In this document: positions 18,178 through 25,996 of the stretch, in pieces
Layout of the letters: each line of letters begins with the position of its first letter
Position numbering within the stretch: position 1 is the stretch's first letter
Assembly (NCBI RefSeq): GCF_018131225.1
Contig: NZ_JAFCMM010000006.1
Span: 248,001-312,000 of the forward strand
Reading direction: 5' to 3'
Origin: Bradyrhizobium sp. U87765 SZCCT0048
GTDB lineage: Bacteria; Pseudomonadota; Alphaproteobacteria; Rhizobiales; Xanthobacteraceae
Length of the DNA: 64,000 nt
The notes under the pieces: generated by a model
What the model was told of the DNA's origin: nothing
The model's database searches: none
The model's input: the letters and a program-made list of their open reading frames with translations, nothing else
Program-made: the position numbers and the translations under genes

Positions 18178-19704
18178 ATGTTGGGGCGCATCTTCACCGT
18201 CGGCGGGTACACGCTGCTTTCACGGCTGACCGGGTTCGCGCGCGACATCATGCTTGCGGCGATCCTCGGTGCCGGACCGGTGGCCGACGCGTTCTTCGTG
18301 GCGCTGCGCTTGCCCAATCACTTCCGGGCCATCTTCGCCGAGGGCGCCTTCAATGCCGCTTTCGTGCCGGCCTACGCCCATGTCCATGGCGGGCGGGGCG
18401 AGGCGGCGGCGCGGCTGTTCGCCGACCGCATCTTCACCCTGCTGTTCGTGTCGCAGGTGGTGCTTCTGGTCGTTGCCTGGCTGTTCATGCCGCAGGCGAT
18501 GTCGCTGCTGGCGCCGGGCTTCAGCGAGGATCCGGCGCAGCGCGCGCTCGCCATCGAGCTCACCCGCATCACCTTTCCCTATCTGCTGCTGATCACGCTG
18601 GTCACGCTCTATGGCGGCATGCTCAACGTCATGCACCGCTTCGCCAGCGCCGCCGCCGCGCCGATCTTCCTCAACCTCGCGATGATGGCGACGCTGGCGC
18701 TCGCCGCGTTCTTCCCGAGCGCCGGCCACGCCGCGGCCTGGGGCGTGCTGATCTCAGGCTTTCTGCAGTATTTCCTGCTCGCCGGCGACGTCGCGCGCCA
18801 TGGCGGCCTGCCGAAGTTCACCCGCCTCAGGCTCGATGAGGATGTCCGCGCGTTCTTCGGCGCGCTCGGGCCGGCAACGCTCGGCTCGATGGGCACCCAG
18901 GTGGCGCTGTTCGCCGACACCATCATTGCCACCTTCCTGCCGGCGGGCGCGCTGTCGGCGCTGTACTATGCCGACCGCCTCAACCAGTTGCCGATCGGCG
19001 TCATCGGCATCGCCATCGGCACCGTGCTGCTGCCGGACATGTCGCGGCGGCTGACGTCGAGCGATCATGCCGGCGCCATGGCGATCCAGCGCCGCGCCTT
19101 CGAATTCACGCTGCTGTTCTCGGTGCCGTTCGTCGCCGCCTTTCTCACGGTCTCCGACGTCATCATGCGCGCGATGTTCGCCCGCGGCGCGTTCACCAGT
19201 GCCGATGCTGCCGCCGCCGCCGCGACGCTTGCGGCCTACGCGGTCGGCCTCGTGCCGTTCGTGCTGATCCGCAGCGCCGTCGCGACCTTCTACGCCCGCA
19301 AGGACACGGCGACGCCGGTCAAGGCGGCGCTGACCGGGGTCGCGGTCAATGTCGTGCTCAAGATCGCGCTGGTCGGGTCGCTGGCGCAGATCGGTCTCGC
19401 GCTCGCCACCGCGGTCGGCGCCTGGGTCAACCTTCTGCTGGTGATCGGCTTTGCCGTGCGCGCCGGCTATCTCGAATTCGATGCGACCTTCCGCCGCTCT
19501 CTGGTCAGGTTCGTGGCCGCCGGCGCCGTATTGGCCGCGGCGCTGTGGGTGACGGCGCGCGCTGCGCCGGTCTTGCTCGGCGGACTATCAACCCTGCGTG
19601 ATGAGATCACGCTGGGCCTGCTGATCGTGGTCGGCGCCATCGTCTATGGCGCAGCGGTCTGGCTGCTGTTCGGGATGCGCTGGATGAGGGCGCTCATCCG
19701 CTGA
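18178..19704 (+). CDS. murJ: lipid II flippase MurJ
   Basis: An inner-membrane MOP-superfamily protein of 508 residues that moves the peptidoglycan precursor lipid II to the periplasm. The N-terminus MLGRIFTVGGYTLLSRLTGFARDI contains the conserved Ser-Arg of helix 1. It is followed by LGAGPVADAFFVALRLPN and FAEGAFNAAFVPAY, the classic MurJ/MviN signature. Fourteen hydrophobic helices can be traced. I chose the ATG at 18178 since the upstream 15 codons are not part of the family. It lies 100 bases after gnnB. This is a chromosomal core gene, so the locus is not a recently inserted island as a whole. Confidence 0.95.
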   Translation: MLGRIFTVGGYTLLSRLTGFARDIMLAAILGAGPVADAFFVALRLPNHFRAIFAEGAFNAAFVPAYAHVHGGRGEAAARLFADRIFTLLFVSQVVLLVVAWLFMPQAMSLLAPGFSEDPAQRALAIELTRITFPYLLLITLVTLYGGMLNVMHRFASAAAAPIFLNLAMMATLALAAFFPSAGHAAAWGVLISGFLQYFLLAGDVARHGGLPKFTRLRLDEDVRAFFGALGPATLGSMGTQVALFADTIIATFLPAGALSALYYADRLNQLPIGVIGIAIGTVLLPDMSRRLTSSDHAGAMAIQRRAFEFTLLFSVPFVAAFLTVSDVIMRAMFARGAFTSADAAAAAATLAAYAVGLVPFVLIRSAVATFYARKDTATPVKAALTGVAVNVVLKIALVGSLAQIGLALATAVGAWVNLLLVIGFAVRAGYLEFDATFRRSLVRFVAAGAVLAAALWVTARAAPVLLGGLSTLRDEITLGLLIVVGAIVYGAAVWLLFGMRWMRALIR

Positions 19705-19794
19705 ACGAGGGGTTTGCGCAGCCCGGCGATCCGCTGCAATATGGAATGGTTCGAAGTTCCAGACTGTTCCTTCCAGGTTGCTCCCGGAGATCCC

Positions 19795-22098
19795 ATGGCT
19801 CCCATCAAGTTCGGCGTCGGTCACAGCGTCCGGCGCAAGGAAGACGATGCGTTTATTCGCGGCAGGGGGCACTACACGGCGGATCATTCCCTCCCGAGCG
19901 TCCTGCATGCGCTGGTGCTGCGATCGCCGCATGCCCATGCCCGCTTCAAGCTGGATGCGGCCCATGCACGGACCCTGCCGGGCGTCGCCGCGATCCTGAC
20001 CGCTGAGGATACCGCCGATCTCGGCGGCCTGCCGTGCCTGTTCAATCTGCCGGAAGACCCCTTTACCGCTCCGCCTTACCCGATCCTTGCCCGGGACACG
20101 GTTCGCCATGTCGGCGACGCGGTGGCGTTCGTTGTGGCCGAGACGCTTGACCAGGCGCGCGACGCGCTCGAGGCCATTGCCGTCGACTGGCAGCCGCTGC
20201 CGGCGGCGGTCGGTGCGGTCGACGCGCTCAAGCCGGGCGCGCCGCAGGTGTGGCCCGATCATGCCGGCAACCTGCTGTTCGATACCGCCATCGGCGACAA
20301 GGCGGCGGTCGACGCCGCGTTCGCCAGGGCCCATGCGGTCGCCGAGATCTCCATCGTCAATCCGCGCATCGTCACCAACTACATGGAGCCGCGCGCGGTC
20401 GTCTGCGACTACGATGCGAAACGCGACCATCTCACGCTCACCGTCGGCAGCCAGGGCAGCCATCGCGTGCGCGACATCCTCTGCCAGAACGTGCTGAAGA
20501 TTCCCGTCGAGAAGATGCGGGTGATCTGCCCCGACGTCGGCGGCGGTTTCGGCACCAAGCTGTTTCCCTACCGTGAGTATGCGCTTGCGGCGGTCGCCGC
20601 GCGGCGACTGCGCAAGAGCGTGAAGTGGGTCGCCGAGCGCGCCGATCATTTCATCGGCGATGCCCAGGGCCGCGACAACGTCACCACCGCGCGCATGGCG
20701 CTCGCTGCCGACGGCAAGTTCCTGGCGATGGACGTCGATCTCGTCGCCGACATGGGCGCCTATCTCTCGACCTTCGCGCCGTACATTCCGCATGGCGGCG
20801 CCGGCATGCTGCCCGGTCTCTACGACATCGAGGCCTTCCACTGTCGCGTGCGCACCGTGTTCACCAACACCGTGCCGGTGGACGCCTATCGCGGCGCCGG
20901 CCGTCCCGAGGCGGCTTATGTGGTCGAGCGCCTGGTGGATGCCGCCGCTCGCAAGCTCGGGCTGGCGCCGGACGCCATCCGCCGCAAGAATTTCATCCCG
21001 CCGCGCGCGATGCCGTACACCACGGCGACCGGCAAGGTCTACGACTCCGGCGATTTCGCCGCGCATCTCAAGCGCGCGATGGACGTCGCCGACTGGAAGG
21101 ATTTTCCGAAGCGGGCGCGCGCCGCGAAGAAACAGGGTCTGGTGCGCGGCATCGGCCTTGCGAGCTATGTCGAGGTCTGCGGCACCATGGGCGAGGAGAC
21201 CGCGCAGGTGCGGCTCGATCCCGATGGCGACATCACCATCCTGATCGGCACCCAGTCGAGCGGGCAGGGCCATGCCACGGCCTATGCCCAGCTCGTTGCC
21301 GAGCAGTTCGGCCTGCCGCCGGAACGCGTGCACATGCTGCAGGGCGACACCGACAAGATCGCGACCGGTCTCGGCACCGGCGGCTCCAGCTCGATCCCGT
21401 CCGGCGGCGTCAGTGTCGAGCGCGCCACCCGCAAGCTCGGCCTCAGCCTGAAGGAGATCGCCTCCGAAGCGCTGGAGACGGGTGCCGGCGACCTCGAAAT
21501 CATCGACGGCACCATTCGCATCGCCGGCACCGATCGCGCGGTGTCGTTCGCCGATCTCGCGAGGCGGGCGGGCGAAAATTCCGGCAAGCTGAGCGCGAGC
21601 GATGCGTTCAGCAGCGCCGACGGCACCTTTCCCAATGGCACCCATGTGGTGGAGGTCGAGATCGATCCGGCGACCGGCGTCATTCGCATCGTCAACTATG
21701 TCATCGTCGACGATTTTGGCGTCACGCTGAACCCGCTGATGCTCGCCGGCCAGGTCCACGGCGGCACCATGCAGGGCATCGGCCAGGCGCTGATGGAGCA
21801 GGCGGTGTACGATCCGCGGGACGGTCAGCTCGTCACCGGCACATTCATGGACTACGCGCTGCCGCGCGCGGCCGATGGTCCGTCGATTCTGTTCGAGACC
21901 CACAACGTGCCATGCACCACCAATCCGCTGGGCGTGAAGGGCGCGGGCGAGGCTGGTGCGATCGGCTCGTGTCCGGCGATCGTCAACGCCATCATCGACG
22001 CGTTGTGGCGCGAGTACGGCATCGATCATATCGACATGCCAGCGACCGCCGAGCGGGTGTGGATGGCGATCCAGCGCCGGCAGCAGAAGGCATCATGA
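19795..22098 (+). CDS. xanthine-dehydrogenase-family molybdopterin-binding subunit, orphan
   Basis: A 767-residue large catalytic subunit of the molybdenum hydroxylase family. GRGHYTADHSLP and HAHARF occur at the N-terminus. Then come PDVGGGFGTKLFPYREY, AYRGAGRPEAAY, GTQSSGQGHATAYAQ, GTGGSSSIPSGGV, and the C-terminal VKGAGEAGAIG carrying the catalytic Glu. The AYRGAGR loop marks the so-called form II / general dehydrogenase type. True CO dehydrogenase has AYRCSFR, so this is probably not CoxL. GGAG precedes the ATG at 19795. The expected FAD and [2Fe-2S] subunit genes are absent on both sides. Two c-type cytochromes follow, so electrons may leave through haem. Substrate unknown; aldehydes are usual. 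Confidence 0.85.
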   Translation: MAPIKFGVGHSVRRKEDDAFIRGRGHYTADHSLPSVLHALVLRSPHAHARFKLDAAHARTLPGVAAILTAEDTADLGGLPCLFNLPEDPFTAPPYPILARDTVRHVGDAVAFVVAETLDQARDALEAIAVDWQPLPAAVGAVDALKPGAPQVWPDHAGNLLFDTAIGDKAAVDAAFARAHAVAEISIVNPRIVTNYMEPRAVVCDYDAKRDHLTLTVGSQGSHRVRDILCQNVLKIPVEKMRVICPDVGGGFGTKLFPYREYALAAVAARRLRKSVKWVAERADHFIGDAQGRDNVTTARMALAADGKFLAMDVDLVADMGAYLSTFAPYIPHGGAGMLPGLYDIEAFHCRVRTVFTNTVPVDAYRGAGRPEAAYVVERLVDAAARKLGLAPDAIRRKNFIPPRAMPYTTATGKVYDSGDFAAHLKRAMDVADWKDFPKRARAAKKQGLVRGIGLASYVEVCGTMGEETAQVRLDPDGDITILIGTQSSGQGHATAYAQLVAEQFGLPPERVHMLQGDTDKIATGLGTGGSSSIPSGGVSVERATRKLGLSLKEIASEALETGAGDLEIIDGTIRIAGTDRAVSFADLARRAGENSGKLSASDAFSSADGTFPNGTHVVEVEIDPATGVIRIVNYVIVDDFGVTLNPLMLAGQVHGGTMQGIGQALMEQAVYDPRDGQLVTGTFMDYALPRAADGPSILFETHNVPCTTNPLGVKGAGEAGAIGSCPAIVNAIIDALWREYGIDHIDMPATAERVWMAIQRRQQKAS

Positions 22099-22215
22099 AC
22101 CGAACGGCCGTCACGGAATAATGCTTCCGTGGCGGTGTTCGGACCGATTGGTGTCGTCCGACGATTTCACCACAGGTGCGGGCGCGCCCGCAGGAGAGGG
22201 ATTGGAGAGGAATTG

Positions 22216-22647
22216 ATGAAGCGTGCACTCTTTGTGGCCGGAGCTCTGGTGTTGGGAATCTCGGCGGTTGCGGCCCAGGATCCGATCGCGGCCCGCAAGG
22301 CTCTGATGAAGGATACGGGCAAGAATGCCGGCGCCGGTGCGGCAATGGTGCGCGGCGAAGCCCCGTTCGATCTTGCCAAGGCCAAGGCGATCTTCGTGGT
22401 CTTCCAGGACACGGCAACCAAGGCGCCGGGATTGTTCCCGGACAGCGCCAAGGCCGGCGAGGACACCGCCGCGCTGCCGAAGATCTGGGAGAGCAAGGCC
22501 GACTTCGATGCCAAATTCGTCAAGCTCGGCGCCGATGCCAAGGCGGCGGAAGCCAGCGTGACCGATCTCGACAGCTTCAAGACCGCGTTCTCTGGCGTCA
22601 CCAAGAATTGCGGCGGCTGCCACGAGCTCTACCGTCTCAAGAAGTAA
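22216..22647 (+). CDS. cytochrome c' / c-556-type monohaem cytochrome
   Basis: A periplasmic protein of 143 residues with a signal peptide (MKRALFVAGALVLGISAVAA). The single haem site CGGCH is at residues 132-136, very close to the C-terminus, as in the four-helix cytochrome c' class. The mature part is helical and Ala/Lys-rich with repeated PEIW-like positions (LPKIWESKADFDAKF). GGAGAGG precedes the ATG. It lies 117 bases downstream of the molybdopterin dehydrogenase gene on the same strand. Possible roles are electron transfer for that enzyme or NO handling; the sequence does not decide. Confidence 0.88.
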   Translation: MKRALFVAGALVLGISAVAAQDPIAARKALMKDTGKNAGAGAAMVRGEAPFDLAKAKAIFVVFQDTATKAPGLFPDSAKAGEDTAALPKIWESKADFDAKFVKLGADAKAAEASVTDLDSFKTAFSGVTKNCGGCHELYRLKK

Positions 22648-22727
22648 GGCATCGCGCGGGATCGCGCATGAAGGCGGGGCCGGTGGCCTCGCCTTCGATA
22701 TCGCTGCGCTTCATCCACGCGCTTTCG

Positions 22728-23165
22728 CTATTTCGTCACCTGACCGCGGATCTCGCCGGCCGGATTGGCGGCGGTGTGCACGTTGACATAGTACTTGCCG
22801 GCCATCAGGTCGGCGGCCTGGGCGTCGGTGAGCGTCGCGGTGCCTTCGGAGCCGCTCGCGGTGTTGGGGATCGGCACGGCGACACCTGCGTTCTTGCCAG
22901 GCTCGGCAGGGCCGTGGAAGTGCGCCATGGTCGCCGGGCCGGACAGGCCGGTGTAGCTGAGCTTCCAGCTCAGCGCCTTGGACGCGGTGTCGAAGGTGAC
23001 GTCGGCGAGGCCGCTGGCGGTGCTGGTGGTGGCTGGCACCTCGGAGGCGCCGCTGAGCTGGGCCTTCATGGCGAGCTTCTCGGCGCATGCGGGGCCTGTA
23101 GCCACGGCGAGTGCGCCGATGGCGAGGCTGAGGAGGCGGAAAGATGGTCCTGCGGACTGGATCAT
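22728..23165 (-). CDS. CHRD-domain periplasmic protein
   Basis: A 145-residue exported protein with signal peptide (GPSFRLLSLAIGALAVATGPACA). It is a single CHRD domain (about residues 30-145) with the signatures LSGASEVPAT, AHFHGPAEPG and YYVNVHTAANPAGEIRGQV. CHRD domains are widespread in bacteria without an agreed function; some members bind metals or act outside the cell. AGGGAG precedes the ATG at 23165. It is antisense to and between the two cytochrome genes. Confidence 0.88.
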   Translation of the reverse strand: MIQSAGPSFRLLSLAIGALAVATGPACAEKLAMKAQLSGASEVPATTSTASGLADVTFDTASKALSWKLSYTGLSGPATMAHFHGPAEPGKNAGVAVPIPNTASGSEGTATLTDAQAADLMAGKYYVNVHTAANPAGEIRGQVTK

Positions 23166-23342
23166 GGCGTTCTCCCTGTCGTCGTCTTGAAGGCGTTCGC
23201 TCGCCCGGAATAGATGATGACGTCCGATGGTCTTGAGGACGGAGGGTCCTCGAGGCGACGGGCTGCGCGACGGCGGATGGTGTCGTGGCGCAAACCCTGA
23301 TTCAACCACCAACGGCGTGATTTATTCCTGCAGGCAGGTTCC

Positions 23343-24272
23343 ATGATGCGAAAATTGCTGCTCTTGGTCGTTGCCGCCATGGTGGTGGGGTGTGGGGTGT
23401 TCTGGCAGATCACCAGCCCGGAGGTCGTCGCGGCCAGCACTTTGCCGACACGCACGCCGGATCTCGCCAATGGCCGGACCGTGTTCAATGCCGGCGGCTG
23501 CGCGTCATGCCACGCGACGCCGAACCAGCAGGACCGCCTGCGCCTTGGCGGCGGCCTTGCTATTCCCTCGCCTTTCGGCACGTTCTACGCCCCCAACATC
23601 TCGCCCGATCCCGACGACGGCATCGGTCGCTGGAGCGAGGCCAATTTCGTCACCGCCGTGCAGAAGGGCACCTCGCCCGAGGGCACGCACTACTTTCCGG
23701 CGTTTCCTTACGCCTCCTATCAGCGGGCGAAGGTCGAGGACGTGCGCGACCTCTTTGCCTACCTGAAGACGCTGGCGCCGGTGCGTGGCCGCATCCGCGA
23801 CCATGACTTGCGCTTTCCCTTCAACATCCGCCGGCTGGTCGGCGGCTGGAAGTTCCTCTATCTCGACGGCCGGCCGTTCGCGCCGGATCCGGCGCAATCG
23901 GCGGAGTGGAATCGCGGCGCCTATCTCGTCAATGGTCTTGGCCACTGCGCCGAGTGCCATAGCCCGCGCAACGCGCTGGGCGGCATCATCGCGGCGCAGC
24001 GCTTCGCCGGCGGGCCCAATCCGGAAGGCGAGGGTTGGGTGCCCAACATCACCCAGAAGGAGCTTGGCGACTGGTCGGTGAAGGCGATCGCCTATTTCCT
24101 GCAGAGCGGCGATACGCCCGATGGCGACTCCGCCGGCGGCTCGATGACACGGGTGATCCGCAACCTGGCCGAACTCGGCGATGCCGACCGCATGGCGATG
24201 GCGGTGTATCTGAAGTCGCTGCCGCCGGTCGATGGCCCGCCGCGGCCGAAGAAGGGGAGCGGCGGGCACTAG
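23343..24272 (+). CDS. dihaem cytochrome c, dehydrogenase-associated type
   Basis: A 309-residue protein with an N-terminal membrane anchor or signal (about 4-20) and two haem sites, CASCH at 53-57 and CAECH at 202-206. Features such as GGGLAIPSPFGTFYAPNISPD, DDGIGRWSEANF and FPYASYQRAKVEDV are typical of the cytochrome subunits of membrane alcohol/aldehyde dehydrogenases. It may accept electrons from the molybdopterin subunit encoded upstream, although a CHRD gene on the other strand lies between. A possible lipoprotein Cys at residue 17 could anchor it. The TAG stop codon lies inside the first copy of a tandem interspersed repeat. Confidence 0.88.
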   Translation: MMRKLLLLVVAAMVVGCGVFWQITSPEVVAASTLPTRTPDLANGRTVFNAGGCASCHATPNQQDRLRLGGGLAIPSPFGTFYAPNISPDPDDGIGRWSEANFVTAVQKGTSPEGTHYFPAFPYASYQRAKVEDVRDLFAYLKTLAPVRGRIRDHDLRFPFNIRRLVGGWKFLYLDGRPFAPDPAQSAEWNRGAYLVNGLGHCAECHSPRNALGGIIAAQRFAGGPNPEGEGWVPNITQKELGDWSVKAIAYFLQSGDTPDGDSAGGSMTRVIRNLAELGDADRMAMAVYLKSLPPVDGPPRPKKGSGGH

Positions 24273-24393
24273 AGCGTTTTCGAGCGAAGTGGGCACCGGT
24301 TCGCGTGAAGAAAACGCGTCAAAACAAAAACTAGAGCGTTTTCGAGCGAAGTGGGCACCGGTTCGCGGGAAGAAAACGCGTCAAAACAAAAAA
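24269..24393 (+). repeat. two tandem copies of an about 62-bp interspersed repeat
   Basis: Two nearly identical units (24269-24330 and 24331-24393) each read CTAGAGCGTTTTCGAGCGAA, then GTGGGCACCGGTTCGCG, a GAAGAAAACGCG block and a run of A. The GCGTTTTC and GAAAACGC blocks are inverted, so each unit can fold. The first unit supplies the stop codon of the cytochrome gene. Similar units occur at 29181-29242, 48385-48440 and (reverse strand) 57722-57821. I know this element type from bradyrhizobial genomes. Confidence 0.85.
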
Positions 24394-24395
24394 CT

Positions 24396-24434
24396 AGAGC
24401 GCGTTTGCGATTCCATCACAAGCAAACGCGCTCT
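24396..24434. repeat. 39-base palindrome with 13-bp perfect arms
   Basis: AGAGCGCGTTTGC (24396-24408) is exactly inverted as GCAAACGCGCTCT (24422-24434) around a 13-base spacer. It directly follows the tandem repeats. A related stem with CTGGAGCGCGT arms lies in the repeat copy near 57720. It could act as an RNA stem or terminator, but no U-run follows. Confidence 0.8.
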
Positions 24435-24564
24435 GGCCGGCGCCGTCTGGCCTGGAACCGCTGTTGGCGTCCGCCGGCCCGGCGATATCCCGGGGCGGTC
24501 GGCCATGGCCGGAAAAATCGCCACGCGCTGACCGCTGCGATGAATAAATGGCGCCCGCGATCGT

Positions 24565-24918
24565 ATGGGGAATGACGTTGTCATGTCTTCGCGGGAGCAC
24601 GCGGTGTCCGATCCATCAAGTTCCGATCAGATTCAGAACGCTTACCGGGCCGGGCGCGCCGCCGGGCTGAGCATCGCGGCGGTCGCAGCGAGTGTCATCG
24701 CCTTCGTCAACGCGCTTGGCATCGAAAAGTCGGGACTTGCGATCGTGCTCGCATTGTTCGTGCTGCGCGGCATTCGGCCCACCGATCCGAAGATGCGGCG
24801 GCGCGGCTGGGTCGCGCTGGGCTTCGGGGTGGCCCATGTCGTGCTCGTCATCGTCATCCTCGTGCTGTTTCGCGATCGCTTCGCGCAGCTCCTGCGCCTG
24901 CTGCAGAGTATGGGGTGA
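24565..24918 (+). CDS. small predicted membrane protein ahead of the ECF sigma gene
   Basis: A protein of up to 117 residues with two or three hydrophobic helices (LSIAAVAASVIAFVNALG, GLAIVLALFVL, VALGFGVAHVVLVIVILVLF) separated by a basic loop (RPTDPKMRRRG). No family recognised. The start is uncertain: ATG 24565, ATG 24583, or GTG 24604, which has GGGAG seven bases upstream and may be the best. The stop is 4 bases before the sigma factor start, so it is probably co-transcribed with, and perhaps regulated by, the sigma / anti-sigma pair. Confidence 0.6.
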   Translation: MGNDVVMSSREHAVSDPSSSDQIQNAYRAGRAAGLSIAAVAASVIAFVNALGIEKSGLAIVLALFVLRGIRPTDPKMRRRGWVALGFGVAHVVLVIVILVLFRDRFAQLLRLLQSMG

Positions 24919-24922
24919 GGCC

Positions 24923-25411
24923 GTGTCATCCGCGCGCGACTACGCGTCGAGGCTCGATCCGCTGCTCGCCCGGGGCGCGGGCTATGCCCGCGCGCTGCTG
25001 CGTGACCGCCACAATGCGGAAGACGCCGTGCAGCAGGCTGCGCTGCGTGGTCTCGAACGGTTCGACACATTCGACCGAACGCGCTCGTTCAAGGCGTGGT
25101 GGTTCGCCATTCTTCACAACTGCTGCATCGATCTGCTCCGCCAGAAACGCAGGATCTTGACGCGATCGATGGACGGCATCGATCTTCCCGACGGCAGCGG
25201 GACGGATCAGTCCGCGTGGGAGCGGCTCGATGCGGCGCTTCGACGGCTGGCTGCGCCCCATCAGGAGATTCTCCGGCTGAGGTACTTTGGCGACATGAGT
25301 TACCGTGAACTGGCCGAAGCCCTGCAGATTCCGGCCGGCACCGTGATGTCGCGGCTGCATCTGGCGCGCAAGGCGCTGGCCGAACGCTTCCATGAGGAGG
25401 ACATGACATGA
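24923..25411 (+). CDS. ECF-subfamily RNA polymerase sigma factor
   Basis: A 162-residue extracytoplasmic-function sigma factor. Region 2 has HNAEDAVQQAALRGLERF and RSFKAWWFAILHNCCIDLLR. Region 4 has HQEILRLRYFGDMSYRELAEAL and AGTVMSRLHLARKALAERF for -35 recognition. The GTG start at 24923 follows the upstream stop by 4 bases and has GGGGTGAGG upstream. The stop overlaps the anti-sigma ATG by 4 bases (ATGA), implying translational coupling. The signal and regulon are unknown. The adjacent anti-sigma gene implies membrane-linked control. Confidence 0.9.
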   Translation: MSSARDYASRLDPLLARGAGYARALLRDRHNAEDAVQQAALRGLERFDTFDRTRSFKAWWFAILHNCCIDLLRQKRRILTRSMDGIDLPDGSGTDQSAWERLDAALRRLAAPHQEILRLRYFGDMSYRELAEALQIPAGTVMSRLHLARKALAERFHEEDMT

Positions 25412-25836
25412 CGCCGGTCACGCCCGAGGAGCTGTCGGGTTATCTCGACGGTGAATTGTCGGTCGAGCGCGCAGGGATGGTCGCGGCCGAGCTCGCCGGC
25501 AACGAAGACCTGGCGGCGACGTTCGCCGCCATGCAGGCGTCTGACCTTGTCTGGCGGGCGGCGGCCGGTTCGGCGCGCTTCCAGCCCGCGACAGAGCTGA
25601 TTGCGGCGGCCGCCGGCCGTCCCTCGCTCGGCGGCATGTTCGCCGTGCTCCTGCCGCTCGTCGTGCTCGCGCTGCTGCCGAGGCTCTTTGATGCGCCCGA
25701 GCTGACGCTGTTGGCGAATGTCGTGGCTTTGGCGCTGGTGCTGCCGTGGATCGTGCGGATGGTGGCCGCCGAAGTCGCGGACACTGCGCGTGGCCCCGCG
25801 ATGGACGCCGCAGCGCCGCGCCGGGATATGAGCTGA
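25408..25836 (+). CDS. anti-sigma factor, membrane-anchored
   Basis: A 142-residue protein whose gene overlaps the ECF sigma gene by 4 bases. The N-terminal MTPVTPEELSGYLDGELS is the usual opening of anti-sigma factors (Leu-x-x-Tyr-Leu-Asp-Gly-Glu-Leu). It is followed by an acidic/Ala-rich helical stretch and two hydrophobic segments (about 77-92 and 100-117). No Cys/His zinc motif of the ZAS type is visible. It would hold the sigma factor inactive at the membrane. Confidence 0.85.
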   Translation: MTPVTPEELSGYLDGELSVERAGMVAAELAGNEDLAATFAAMQASDLVWRAAAGSARFQPATELIAAAAGRPSLGGMFAVLLPLVVLALLPRLFDAPELTLLANVVALALVLPWIVRMVAAEVADTARGPAMDAAAPRRDMS

Positions 25837-25912
25837 TCGCGGCGGGAGGCTGGCTTCTGTGTCCGGCATCGCGCGGGGCACCGGCTCGTGGTGCGCGGGA
25901 TGGTCGCTTGCA

Positions 25913-25951
25913 GGCAAGAAAAAACCTCCGGCGGGGCATCGCCGGAGGTTT
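25913..25951 (-). terminator. intrinsic terminator of the porin gene
   Basis: Perfect 12-bp arms AAACCTCCGGCG (25922-25933) and CGCCGGAGGTTT (25940-25951) with a 6-base loop. Read on the minus strand the stem is followed by a run of six T (complement of 25919-25924) and more T. It lies 46 bases past the porin stop. Confidence 0.9.
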
Positions 25952-25996
25952 CTGGAGGTTTACGTGAGAAGATGTCTCCTTTTCGTTGTTTGACGA

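Noticed and set aside
19588..22029. 813-codon minus-strand frame opposite the molybdopterin dehydrogenase gene
   Set aside because: The plus-strand protein has all catalytic motifs. The opposite frame is His/Arg/Asp-rich noise typical of antisense frames in high-G+C genes.
19795..22098. Aerobic CO dehydrogenase large subunit (CoxL)
   Set aside because: The active-site loop is AYRGAGR, not AYRCSFR, and CoxS/CoxM genes are absent.
24232..24575. Short plus-strand frames over the tandem repeat
   Set aside because: The repeated peptide RFRAKWAPVR arises from the repeat DNA itself.
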